NCBI GenBank assembly: GCA_902651635.1
Contig: CACRSC010000035.1
Span: 295,137 to 359,136, forward strand
DNA: 64,000 nucleotides
DNA from: Mastigamoeba balamuthi
Lineage: Eukaryota; Evosea; Mastigamoebida; Mastigamoebidae
Direction: 5' to 3'
The notes under the pieces are model-generated. The model did no database searches. It saw nothing but the letters and a program-made list of their open reading frames with translations, and was not told the DNA's origin. This document shows positions 54,490 through 64,000 of this stretch, piece by piece (position 1 is the stretch's first letter; each line of letters opens with the position of its first letter). Position numbers and translations under genes: made by a program.

Positions 54490-57400
54490 TCAGTTGCCCG
54501 CGTGGCAGGCAGAGCACGTGGGCTGGAAGCTGGGGGGCCCCGAGAAGAAGGGGGCTGTGCCCAGGGCCTTCTTGCAGGAGCGGCACCGGAGGCACTCCCT
54601 GTGGTAGGTCCTGCCGGGCCCGCCGTCGCCCAGGGCCAGGAAGGCGCCGCTGACGGGCATGCCGCAGGCCGCGCAGCGCACCGCAAAGCACGCGTCGTAG
54701 TCCCGCTTGCAGTAGGCCTTGCCGTCCTTGCGCACCACCTCGCCCCGCAGCGCCTCGCCGCACACGACGCAGCTCAGGCACGCCAGGTGGTAGCGGTCGC
54801 CCCCTGCGCAGCACACAGCGTGAGCGACCAGCCGCAGATGCACGCAGAGAGGGCGAGACACAGCAGACACAGTCAAACAGACGCACAGATACACACAGAG
54901 ACAACACAGGGCACAGCAACACAATAGCACACACACGGAGGCACACGGGCACAGAGAGACGGCAAACACCGCACAAGCCGCACGTCGCTGCCTGCAGCGC
55001 AAAGCACAGCGCAACAGGAGCGCGCGGGGACCTCGGGAAGACGCCGCACACGAACGCGGGCGCACAGCGAAATAGAGAGAGACAGGGAGCAGGGGACAAA
55101 GGAGACATTTGAGGGCAGGGGGGCCTCGGGCGCACCGGTGAGCTCGACGCAGCTGGTCTCGACAATGGGCAGGCCGCAGCCCTTGCACTTGGGCGCCGCG
55201 TGGGCGGCGAAGCAGGCGGCGCACCAGGGCTCGTCCCCCGCGGCCCCGCACGCAAAGTACCGCATGCCCGGCAGCGCGTCGCCGCAGCGGGCGCACGCGA
55301 AGCACCGCGCGTGCCACACGCGCCCCAGCGCCGACGCGCACTCGGTGCCCTGCGTCCCCTGCCCGCAGCGCGCGCACACGCGGCGCGGCCCGGGCACCGG
55401 CAGCGGCCGCACGGCCCGCGTCGACGCCCGCGGCGACCTGGGCGACTTGGGCGGCAGCAGTGGCGGTTGCGCGGCGGCCAGCGGCGAGCGCGGCAGCGGC
55501 CGCGGCGACTGCGCGAGCGACTGGTGCTGCGCGGCCAGCGGCGGCGGCCGCGGGGGCATCGCGGGAGGCGAGGGGTCCAGCGGCGCCAGCGAGGGGTCCG
55601 CGCGCGCCGGCGGCTGCAGCAGCGGCGAGCACGTGCTGCCCGACCGCGGCGACCGCACCAGCACGACGGGCGACGACACGGGCCGCGGGGCCGCGCTGCC
55701 CTCGCACGCCGCCAGCGCCGTCGCCGCGCGGCTGCGCAGCGGCGTCAGCGGCCGCGGCGGCATCTGCGGCGCCTGCGCCTGCGCCTGCAGCGGCGGCGGC
55801 GACGACGACGACGACGAGGTGCCGAGGACGAGCGTGCCGCTGCCGCTGCTGCAGCTGCTGGCGGTGCCGTCGTCGAGGACGGCGGGCAGCTCGAACTGCG
55901 AGGCCCGCGCGCGCGAGATGTCGCTGCAGCGCGGGCAGAGGATCCTGCCGCGCGCGTCGTCGCGGGCCAGGCGCTCGGGGTCCGCCTTGAGCAGGTCTGC
56001 GCCGCACGCGCCGCAGCGGAAGCACCACTTGTGGTAGACGACGCCCGCGTGCTCGCGGCAGTCGCCGTCGACGAGCTCGCCGCAGGTCCCGCACGTCTCG
56101 AAGAACCCGCGGCCCTGCTGCTGCGGCTGCAGCGACTGCCGCTGCACCAGCTGCTGCACGAGCTGCTGCTGCAGGTGCTCCTGCGAGGGCGCGGGCGGCG
56201 CGGCCTGGCAGGCGCGGGCGCAGTCGATGCAGAGCGGCGCGGTGCCCTCGGGGACAAAGGCGCAGCACGAGCCCGCGGGCTTGCCGCAGCACGAGCAGCG
56301 CATGCAGCCCATGTGCCACGACTTGCCGCGGCAGTGCGCGCTGGGCTCGTCGTGGCCGCCGCCCGCGCAGCCGCAGAGCACGCGCGCGCCGCAGCCCTCG
56401 CAGCTCATCTGCGCGGCCAGCGACTCGCTCACGTCGTCAAAGACGAGCGTCACGCGCAGGTCGGCGGGCAGCAGCCGGCTGCGGTCGCGGTCCTTGCAGG
56501 CGCCGTCGAGCTCGCGCAGGGCCAGCGTCAGCGACCCGCTGCGCCCGCGGATGAACGCCGTGTGCAGGCAGAACGAGAACAGGCGCGAGCGGCTGCTGCG
56601 CGCGAGCAGCTCGACGCAGAAGTCGCCGCTGACGACCGTGTTGTCGCAGGGGATCGCCAGCGAGCCCGGCGCCCCGGCCCCGCAGCCGCAGCCCTCGTCG
56701 GCGCACGAGCCGCCGCAGCCCGGCGGCGCCGCGGTCCCGGCGGGGGCGGCCGCCTTGCTGGCCCTGGGCGACTTGGTCGAGTAGACGGTGATGGTCTCGA
56801 GGCCCTTGCCCGGCAGGCACTTGGTCTGCCTGATCGCCATCCACAGCGCTGCGCCGCACAGTCGCGTTCAGCGCACACCCGGCCGTCGCACAGGACGCAG
56901 GCGAGCAACAACTGATGCGCAAAGGCGCCGCACGCAGAGCCAGGGCAGGAGGCCCGCGCGCCTCAGAGGCGGCGCTGCTCACTGCCGCACAACTCCGAAG
57001 AGACCGCAATCGAGCGACGGAGGCGCACGCACAACCAAGACTGAAGGCCCCGTAGGTGCGCAAAAACAACACAGAGAAGCAATTGACTGCAAAACGGGCA
57101 CCCACACACAACTCAAGAAAGCACAGAGATAGGGAGGAACCACGAAGCAACTGAATCGCACAGCAAAAGGCAGCAAAGAAAACACACGCAGCAGGGGAGG
57201 GGGGCAGCAGAGAAGAGAGGCACAGGGAAACAACTGATTTGCACAGCACAGCAGCTAGGGAACCAAAGAGAACACACAGCAGAAGGGGGGCAGCAGAGAA
57301 GAGCGCACTGGAGATGCCGAGGAAGTCGGAGCGCGGGGCGGGGCAGAGGTCGATCTCGCGCAGCACAATGGGCGTCGGCGCGGGCATGTCGAACGAGGGC

Positions 57401-58754
57401 GGCGCGCCGGGCACGGGCCGCGTGACCCGCGTGGCGAACCACTTGACAAAGCGCTGCTGCGAGGGCGTGCAGCACGTGCCCGCCTCGCCGGGCGTCCGCT
57501 TCTGCGTGAAGAACCGCAGCGCCTCGGGCGCCGTCTTGCACTCGCGCGACCAGATCAGCCAGCAGGCGCACAGCGCGGCCGTCCTGCCCTTGCCGTTGCG
57601 GCAGTGCACGACCCCCACGCTCTTGGGGTCCGATTCCAGCATCCGCGACTGGCGTGGCAGCAAAGAGATATCAGTAATATCTCCCCGGGGGAAAAACAGA
57701 ATCTGTGCGATACAAAATGTAAAGAAATCCAGAAGAATTCCCGGAAAGCTAAGGGGGGAGGACTCCCATAACGGGGCTCCCGAGGTTCTTTATGACGTCA
57801 TAACGGGCGGCGGAGAGGGGCGCACGAGGGTCTTGCAGAAGTCGACGGCGGCCTCGTAGGAGGGGGGGCAGCCGTTCTGTGTGGGGTACTCGGCGACGGC
57901 GCCGTGGAAGAGCGCGCGGTCGTACCTGCGCTCGGCGCAGCTGCGGGGGGGAGGGGCGTTGGAGAGGTGGTTGAGAGGGTTGCCCCGAGAGAGGGAAGTT
58001 CAAAAGGGGCGGAGGTGCAGCGCGGGTGCACAGCGGACAGCAGCACAGCAGCGCAGCGCACAGTTTTCATTACCCGTTTCGCGGGGAAAACTGCACCTCG
58101 GGCACAACACCCCCGCCCCCTGCCCCTGCAGTGCAGCGCTGCCCCCGCTGTCCCCGCTGCCCCCCTACAGCGCTGCCCCACCACGCCGCAGCGGCGGGAG
58201 GCAGAGGCAGGGCAGGGAGGGGACCCGGAGACGCGGGGGACACGGGCAGAGGGGACACGTGGCTGGCAGGGGAGGCGACGCGACAAGGGGGCCGTGCGGG
58301 AGGGAGAGGGAGAGGGGAGGTGGCACGGAGGTGGCACGAGGGGGAGAGAGGGGCATCCCCCGAGATAGAGATATCGCAGCGCCACAAGTGCACAAGACAC
58401 AGGAGAGCGCGAGGCTCGCACAGGTTGAACACGCGGTAGCGGCCACCGTGCTCCGAGTCGAGGTACGTGGCGACGTCTGCGCCGTAGCTGGCGAAGAGGC
58501 CCTCCGAGGGGAACTCCATCGCTGCGGACCGACGAGGGCGCCCCGCGGTGAGGTGGCGCAGGCATTTCTCGGGAGCGCAGGACAGATCGCAGCCCCGCTC
58601 TCGGCCGTGTTTGCGATGCGACAGCGAAATGAGGCCCGCGGGGAGCGAGCGCACCGATCAGGTTGTCTGTGATGTACGAGAGCTCCAGCGCGAGGCCCTG
58701 CCAGTCGAACCACCGCTTGCCGCGGTGCATGAGGCGGCGCACGAGGCCCGCCAT
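54490..58754 (-). CDS. PTEN-like phosphatase with C2 domain fused to five LIM domains
   Basis: The start at 58754 gives MAGLVRRLMHRGKRWFDWQG, aligning with the PTEN N-terminus, then LELSYITDNLIG, a second exon with DVATYLDSEHGGRYRVFNLC and a third with AERRYDRALFHGAVAEYP. The P-loop exon reads HCRNGKGRT: the catalytic Cys, Lys and Arg of PTEN are kept, and Lys-Ala is changed to Arg-Asn. The loop after the YP pair reads TQNGCPP where PTEN has FEDHNPP, so the Asp-92 equivalent is Asn. A C2-like region follows (SGDFCVELLARSSRSRLFSF, LRVTLVFDD). Five LIM zinc fingers make up the C-terminal half, separated by Pro/Ser-rich linkers, the last ending PTCSACHAGN. LIM4 is split by an intron. Phosphoinositide phosphatase activity at actin sites is inference. 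Confidence 0.87.
57130..57310. repeat. tandem duplication in a PTEN-LIM gene intron
   Basis: Two units of about 95 bases share CAACTGA.T.GCACAGCA, AAAGA.AACACAC.GCAG and GGGGGGCAGCAGAGAAGAG. They lie in the intron after the phosphatase domain. Confidence 0.6.
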
Positions 58755-59239
58755 CTGTGGGGTGTGTGTGCGGAGAGAATGCGGTGTGGTGTCTTGTCTC
58801 TGGCTGCTCAATGGTGCACACACCGCCACAATATCTGCCCGCCATATCAGAAATCTGGCCCCCGATTCACTCGGTGCCGCGGGGCCATCGCCACCGCCCC
58901 CTGCGCGCGCCGGCACTCGCCGAGCCTCCCCGCGGTGCCAGCCACGCGGGCAGCGCTGCCAGCACACTCCGGACGCCCCCTGGGTGCTGGGGGAGACGTT
59001 CCTATCGTGGCTGCCGTTCATTCCCCTTTGCAGTTTGGTCCCCACACACGTCTCGCATTCAGTGCGAGTGCTTCTGAATACGTGATGCGCTGGGCGGCCG
59101 CCTCCCCGCGCTGGCAGCAGGCAGTCGTGGATCTACAGAGGCTTTTTCCTCGTCAAGACCCGGTGGAAAGCGTTCGATATCTGCGGAGTTTCGGCTGCTG
59201 CTGCGCTCTATTTTGGGCAGAGTGCACTAGGCGTCGCAG
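58755..59239. promoter_or_regulatory. divergent promoter region, PTEN-LIM and RCC1-ART genes
   Basis: The two genes start 485 bases apart and point away from each other. GTTCGATATCTGCGGAG near 59170 resembles the AGATATTC(C/T)GC motif before the WDSUB1-like genes. No TATA box is evident. Confidence 0.4.
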
Positions 59240-62071
59240 ATGGCTGAGGCCGTCTACTGCGGAGGCAGCAATGGCAGCGGGCAGCTGGGCCCGGGCTCCT
59301 TCTCGAGCGGGCTGGAGCAGAGCGCCAAACTCTCGCCGCTGGGCATCGTGATGGGCTTTGGCGGCGACAGCTTCACGGTCGTGCTGCTCGCCGACGGCTC
59401 GCTGGTCACCTTCGGCGGGTCGGGCAGCGGGCAGCTGGGCGGCAAGGTCGAGAACGGCATCACGCGCCCGCTGGCCCCGCTGGGGTCGCCCAAGGTCCTC
59501 TGTTTCTCCGCGGGCTCTGCGTACTGCTGCGCCACGCTCGGTACGCTGCGGCTCCCGGGGCGGGAGACACTCCTCGACTCACACTGGGATGGGGCCACTG
59601 CTCCGTGGGCAGCCGAGGGAGGAATGCTGGTGTGGGGCCAGAACGACAACGGCCAGCTGGGCCTGGGCGACACCAACGGCAGGACGTCGCCGCAGCCCGT
59701 CCCGACGTTCCAGTCGGTCGTCGTTCCGCTCGTGGCCTGCGGGTCGATGCACACTGTCGCGCAGACCGGTGAGGACTGCCCCCGCCCTCGCCGTCCTCCT
59801 CTGCCCCCTCCTCATCGCCTCGTCGGGCAGAGTCTTGCGACGTCTACATGTGGGGCGGCAACGACAAGGGCCAGCTGGGCTCTCTCAACGCCCCGGTGAA
59901 GACGCCGACCAAGCTCCAGATGCTGTGCGACATGCACCAGAAGGCCGTGTTCCTGGCCTGCGGCTACAAGCACTCGGCCGTCAGCTTCGGTTCGTCTCTC
60001 TGCCCCCGCCAGGGCGCCCCCAAGAGTCTCTCACAGGCGCGCCGGCCCGAGCAGACAGGCGCAACCTCTATATGTGGGGGATGAACGAGCAGTCGCAGGT
60101 GGACAACAGCCACACCTCCAGCGTGGCCAAGCCCGTCGTCCAGGACTTCTTCCACACCAAGAACATCACGCTCAAGGAGCTCTACCTCTGCCGGTGCTCC
60201 AACGTCGCCCTCAGCGGTACCACCACCACCACCACCACCACCTCCGCTGATGGGCGCGGTGCTCCTGCGACCTGGCGCAGATGCGGGGAAGGTGTACGTG
60301 TGGGGGTTCGGGGGCTGGGGCGAGATGGGCAACGGGTCGACGTCCAACTCGGCGGTGCCCCTCGAGGTCGCGGGGCTGCCGACGATCGAGCACGTCTACG
60401 GGGCCGGCACGATGCTGGCCAACGCGGCCGTGGCCACCAACGGCGAGTGCTACCTGTGGGGCCGCAACATCAACAGCTACATGGGCACCGGGGGCTCCAC
60501 CGTCTCCAAGCCCGTCAAGATCGGCGCCACGCAGGGCAAGAAGACCAACTTTGTCTGCTTCGGCGACGACTACGTGCTCGTGGGGACCTCGAGCTCGCGC
60601 GGCTGGACGCCGATCCCCGGGAGGGACGCCACGTGCGCCGCCCAGAGCGCAGCGCAGCTCGAGGAGGAGCGACGCAAGAAGGAGGAGGAGACGCGCAGGG
60701 AGGCCGAGAGGAAGCGGGCAGCCGAGGAGGAGGAGGCCCGCAAGGCCGCCGCCGAGAGGGAGCGGGCCGCTGCGGTGGCGATGCCCGCGGCAGCGAGGCC
60801 CGTCTCCTCCGTGCCCCGGGCCGACGCGCGGAGGCCGACGTCGCCGGGGCGGACGACGACGCGGAACGTAACGTGCATCATCGAGCACAACGGGCGCAAG
60901 TACCGGCTGGACACGGAGGTGGGGCTGTTGCTGCCGCCCCTCGTCAAGGCCATCTGCGACAAGGCCGGGGTGGCCGTGGCCGAGGCGACGGTGGAGCTGT
61001 ACGACGCGGAGCTGGAGGACTGGTTCGTGCTGGACAGCGTCGAGGCCGTCAAGGACAAGGCCAAGATCCGCGTCCTCAAGGGCAGCCCCGCGGGCGCCGG
61101 GGAGATGCCCCGGGGGCCACCGCAGTCGGCGGCGGGCGGGGGGCGCGGGGGGCAGCAGGCGCCCCGGAACAGGCGGGTGTGCGCGGCGGTGGAGGAGAAG
61201 CTGGCGCTGCGGGACTACCTCAAGTTCCCCCCGGGCTTCAAGCCCTCGGAGAGCTGCGAGCAGACGCTCGCCAAGAACGCTGCGGCGCTGGGCCTCGTGG
61301 ACGTCCAGTCGCTGCTCTCGGCCGTCAAGGAGTTTGTGGAGGACTTGCGCTTCTCCGACCCCGTGCGCCCCTCGGCACCCCCCCCAGCGCTAGCCCCTGC
61401 GACTGACGAGCGCTCGCACAGCCCGAGATGAAGCTGCTGGACGCGAACGAGCTGTTCGCTATTGTGGCGTACACGTACGACCTGGGCTACGCCAAGCCCG
61501 AGGACAACCTCTACTTCAAGCTCAACAACGACCTCCGCCAGCGCATGGTGCACGCTGGGGTGACGCGGGGGAGGGACGCGTGGGCTGTGCTGTGCTGGAC
61601 TGCCCCTGCTGCTACTGCTACTGTTGTAGCTACCTGCGTTGGCTGACGGCTATGTCGGAGCAGAAAGGGAAGATGGAGGCGTGGTGGACGTACCTGAGCT
61701 ACTTCCTGGGGGGCCTTGGGAAGCTGCCCGACGTGACGAGCACGCTGTACCGCGGGGTGCCGGCGGAGAAGAAGGAGGCGATCGAGAAGGAGTACGCGGC
61801 CAACAGGAAGATCCGGTGGACGGCCTTCTCGTCGACGACCGACGACCTGGAGGTGGCCAAGGGCAACTTCGCGGGGCCCGGGGGCGTCGTGTTCCGGATC
61901 AAGGGCCGCAGCGGGCGCAACCTGCGCAACATCTCGTACCTGCAGGGCGAGGCGGAGATCCTCCTCTCGCCCAACATCACGCTCCGCGTCATCCGCCCCG
62001 TCCACAACGAGGACGGCGTCTACTACCTCGACCTCGCCGAGGAGATCAAGGACGACGTCTTTGTCTTCTGA
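59240..62071 (+). CDS. RCC1-repeat protein with coiled coil and C-terminal ADP-ribosyltransferase domain
   Basis: MAEAVYCGGSNGSGQLGPGS opens a seven-bladed RCC1-like propeller spread over several exons (FGGSGSGQLGG, VWGQNDNGQLGLGD, MWGGNDKGQLGS, MWGMNEQSQ, VWGFGGWGEMGNGS, LWGRNINSYMGTG). A Glu/Arg/Ala coiled coil follows (EEERRKKEEETRREAERKRA), then a small fold with YRLDTEVGLLLPPLVKAICD. After introns near 61360 and 61545 comes an arginine-type mono-ADP-ribosyltransferase: LYRGVP (Arg), AFSSTT (Ser-Thr-Ser-like) and GEAEILL (catalytic E-x-E), ending DVFVF. Key residues of the R-S-E signature are present, so activity is plausible. No signal peptide is seen; the protein is probably cytosolic. 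The target is unknown. Confidence 0.85.
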
Positions 62072-62873
62072 CCCCCCGCCGCCTCGAGACCCCCGCTCCC
62101 ACCCCACCCGCTCGCAGAGAACAGAGAAGGAGGGCTGAGTTGTGCTTTTAGCTGCTGTCCACCGCAGCCCTGCGCGTGGGACGTGGTGGTGTGCTCCACT
62201 GCCCTGCTGGCTGCGAGGCTGCAGGATGGAGGATCATGGCCGCAGGGGGCACAGTGCGAGGAGGTCTCTGGAAGGTGGCGGGTTCTTTGCTCACAGGACA
62301 CAGGTCAACTCCCTCGCGTCACCCCGCGGGGCATTTCGACCCCATAGCGGGGGGTCTGTGGCTGTCTTGCTGTCGGCCTCTGGAACGGTGCCGTTGTTTT
62401 GCTCGAAAATGGCGAAGGCAGAATGACTTGCTAAGTCCGCCGAGGCATCACTAATGGTCATACACTTGGAGGCGCCTCCATTGGGCAGGACACCTCTGGC
62501 GCGTGTCTCAGGCCCTGGGCAGGAGGAGGGCTCGTGCACAGCGTTCTTTGATAACACAGTGCTGCCCTGCGCGAACATCGACCACTTCTGAATAAAGCAG
62601 TGGAGCAGCCGCTGTGCTGGGTGCAGGGCTTCGCCTGTCGCTCCCGACCGACTGGGAGGCAATGGCCACGAGCTTGTGTGATTGGGCAATGGCCTGCCAG
62701 GGGTTCTTGCGCAGGAGAGCAGTGACGAAATCAACCGGGGCTTCCGCTGGCTATATAAGGACGTCAAGTTCCCCCCACTTTTGCTCCTCAGGCTTCTGCG
62801 CGTACTCCCAGCAATACTGCTCATTACGCGGGGAAGCAACCAGTGCACATACATCCACTTAGGCAACCCGAGA
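62072..62873. other. intergenic region upstream of the sugar porter
   Basis: No supported gene. It contains AATAAA at 62591, perhaps unrelated to the RCC1-ART gene, and a TATA-like site at 62752. Confidence 0.45.
62752..62759 (+). promoter_or_regulatory. TATA-like box before the sugar porter
   Basis: CTATATAAGG lies about 120 bases upstream of the proposed start at 62874 and fits a TATA box. Other genes in the window lack such a clear site. Confidence 0.5.
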
Positions 62874-64000
62874 ATGTCGTCGTCGGTAGACATGTCGGGG
62901 GTCCCGCAGTCACAGGTCCCCAACTCGGCGTCCTCGACCGCGAGCCACACGCTGCCCAATGCCTCCGGGCGCGAGAGCATGGGCATCTCCATCGAGCACA
63001 CCTCCACCCGCTTCGTCTGGGTCAGCTGCCGCACTCCCACCTCCACTCGCAACGCAGGATCCCCGACTTCTGCATCTGTGGCTGACCAGGGCGCAATGGT
63101 TGCTGCCCTCCCCGCCTGGATGTGCAGTTCGTGTCGGCGCTGCAGTGCATCGTTTCTTTCCAGAACGGCTACAACACTACTATCGTGTCGGGCGCCATGG
63201 GGCCGCTCTCGGACCACTACGGCATCGGGTCCATGGAGGCCACGAGCTCGCAGGCGTTGGACAACGGCAACTCGGTGCTCAAGTCCATCGTCGTGAGGTG
63301 CAGACCCCCGGAACATCGCTTGCCACCCCGGGAATGATCATATTGTTGCTGGGGGACAATTCTCACGCAGGCCACGTGTGCAGCACAACTCTGGTCGGAG
63401 CCCTCATCAGCGCCCTCGCCGCGGGAGCCATTGCAGACCGCGTCGGGCGTAACAAGGTCGTCCTCGCCGCCGAGGCCATCTACATCATCGGTGCGCGGAG
63501 TTCGGCACTAATGCCCAATTATCCCTCCACCCTGGTAGGCCGTTGCTCACACCCAGTCCGGTGCCGTCGTTGCGTCACAGGCGCGCTGGTGATGGCATTC
63601 TCAGCGCACATCTGGATGCTCATCGCCGGGCGTCTCATCCTCGGTTTCGCTGTTGGTACGACCTCCGCGTGCTGCAAATTTCATGTTCTGGTAACACTTC
63701 GACTTCGCTGCATTATTTGCAGGCACTGCCAGCGTCGTGGTGCCCCTGATGATCGGAGAGCTCTCGCCCAAGTCCATCCGCGGTCAGATCGGTGTGCTCA
63801 ACCAGCTGAGCATCACGATCGGCATCCTCGTGGCCTACGTCGTGGGCGCCGTCTTCCTGTACATCCCCCGGGTCAACTGGCGCGTGATGTTCGGAGGGCC
63901 CACGGTCCTCCTGGCCGCCGTACACATCGCCCTGGCGGTGTTCATCCGCACCGAGAGCCCGCGGTGGCTGGTGACGGTGAAGCTGACGGAGGAGGCGCGA
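62874..64000 (+). CDS. MFS sugar porter, 5' part (truncated by window end)
   Basis: The first exon encodes a Ser/Thr-rich cytosolic N-terminus (MSSSVDMSGVPQSQV...TSTRFVW), spliced to FVSALQCIVSFQNGYNTTIV (TM1). Later exons give VGALISALAAGAIADRVGRN with the MFS D-R-x-G-R loop, WMLIAGRLILGFAVG, VVPLMIGELSPKSIRGQIGV (the sugar-porter GELSP-x-x-x-RG signature) and IRTESPRWLV, the conserved PESPRWL-type element at the end of helix 6. Introns are 50-70 bases. Roughly half of a 12-helix transporter of the sugar porter family is present. The substrate is probably a hexose, by family only. Confidence 0.85.

Noticed and set aside
54873-56840. 655-codon minus-strand frame taken as a complete gene
   Set aside because: It is a real coding frame for LIM1-LIM4 but only part of the PTEN-LIM gene; its 3' end runs into an intron.
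59358-61406. 682-codon plus-strand frame
   Set aside because: Alternative frame of the RCC1-ART gene; no propeller motifs in this frame.

Overview
The window is eukaryotic nuclear DNA. Most genes are broken by short introns of about 50-120 bases, usually with GTGCGY or GTGAGT donors and CAG acceptors. Coding exons are very GC-rich and several intergenic stretches are AT-rich. The domain mix includes TKL-type kinases fused to a class III cyclase, WDSUB1-like E3 ligases, a PTEN-LIM fusion, an RCC1-ADP-ribosyltransferase fusion, papain-type proteases and a homologue of the ciliary protein CFAP161. This suggests a free-living, probably amoeboid and flagellated protist. A GC-rich amoebozoan such as an archamoeba would fit, but that is inference. 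No bacterial operon, CRISPR array or plasmid signature was seen.

Region 0.9-23.4 kb holds four dispersed copies of a secreted papain-family protease fused to a C-terminal VMO-I-like beta-prism domain (minus, plus, minus, minus). Two of the four have Ser in place of the catalytic Cys. Three share an upstream promoter module with a TGACGTCA palindrome, and three share an unusual GC-AG intron. Between them lie a 5'-truncated kinase-cyclase-kinase gene and two WD40-SAM-SAM-U-box genes, with an inverted WD40 pseudogene between the two. A foldback-like element and a dead Tc1/mariner transposase lie at 19.6-20.7 kb. A third WD40-SAM-SAM-U-box gene follows at 24.5-27.2 kb.

Region 27.8-35.0 kb is one very large multipass membrane protein gene built from at least 17 copies of a hydrophobic module (Asp-Ile-Pro start, Trp/Tyr-Arg end), largely exon by exon. 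I do not recognise the family. It converges on a ZCCHC10-like zinc-knuckle/RS protein gene, which is followed by a CFAP161-like gene.

Region 39.3-51.4 kb is a locally amplified cassette. Four paralogous eight-TM proteins on the plus strand each look like a duplicated four-TM unit and end in a PPxY-type tail. Four small membrane-protein genes on the minus strand are interleaved with them, and three of these are divergent from the next large gene. This is the best candidate here for an undescribed system.

Region 52.3-64 kb holds a PH-domain gene, an intronless tRNA-Arg(TCG), the PTEN-C2-five-LIM gene (minus), the RCC1-coiled coil-ART gene (plus) and the 5' part of an MFS sugar porter cut by the window end. 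Intron-exon structures were inferred by eye from splice consensus and paralogue comparison, so spans are firmer than individual exon edges.
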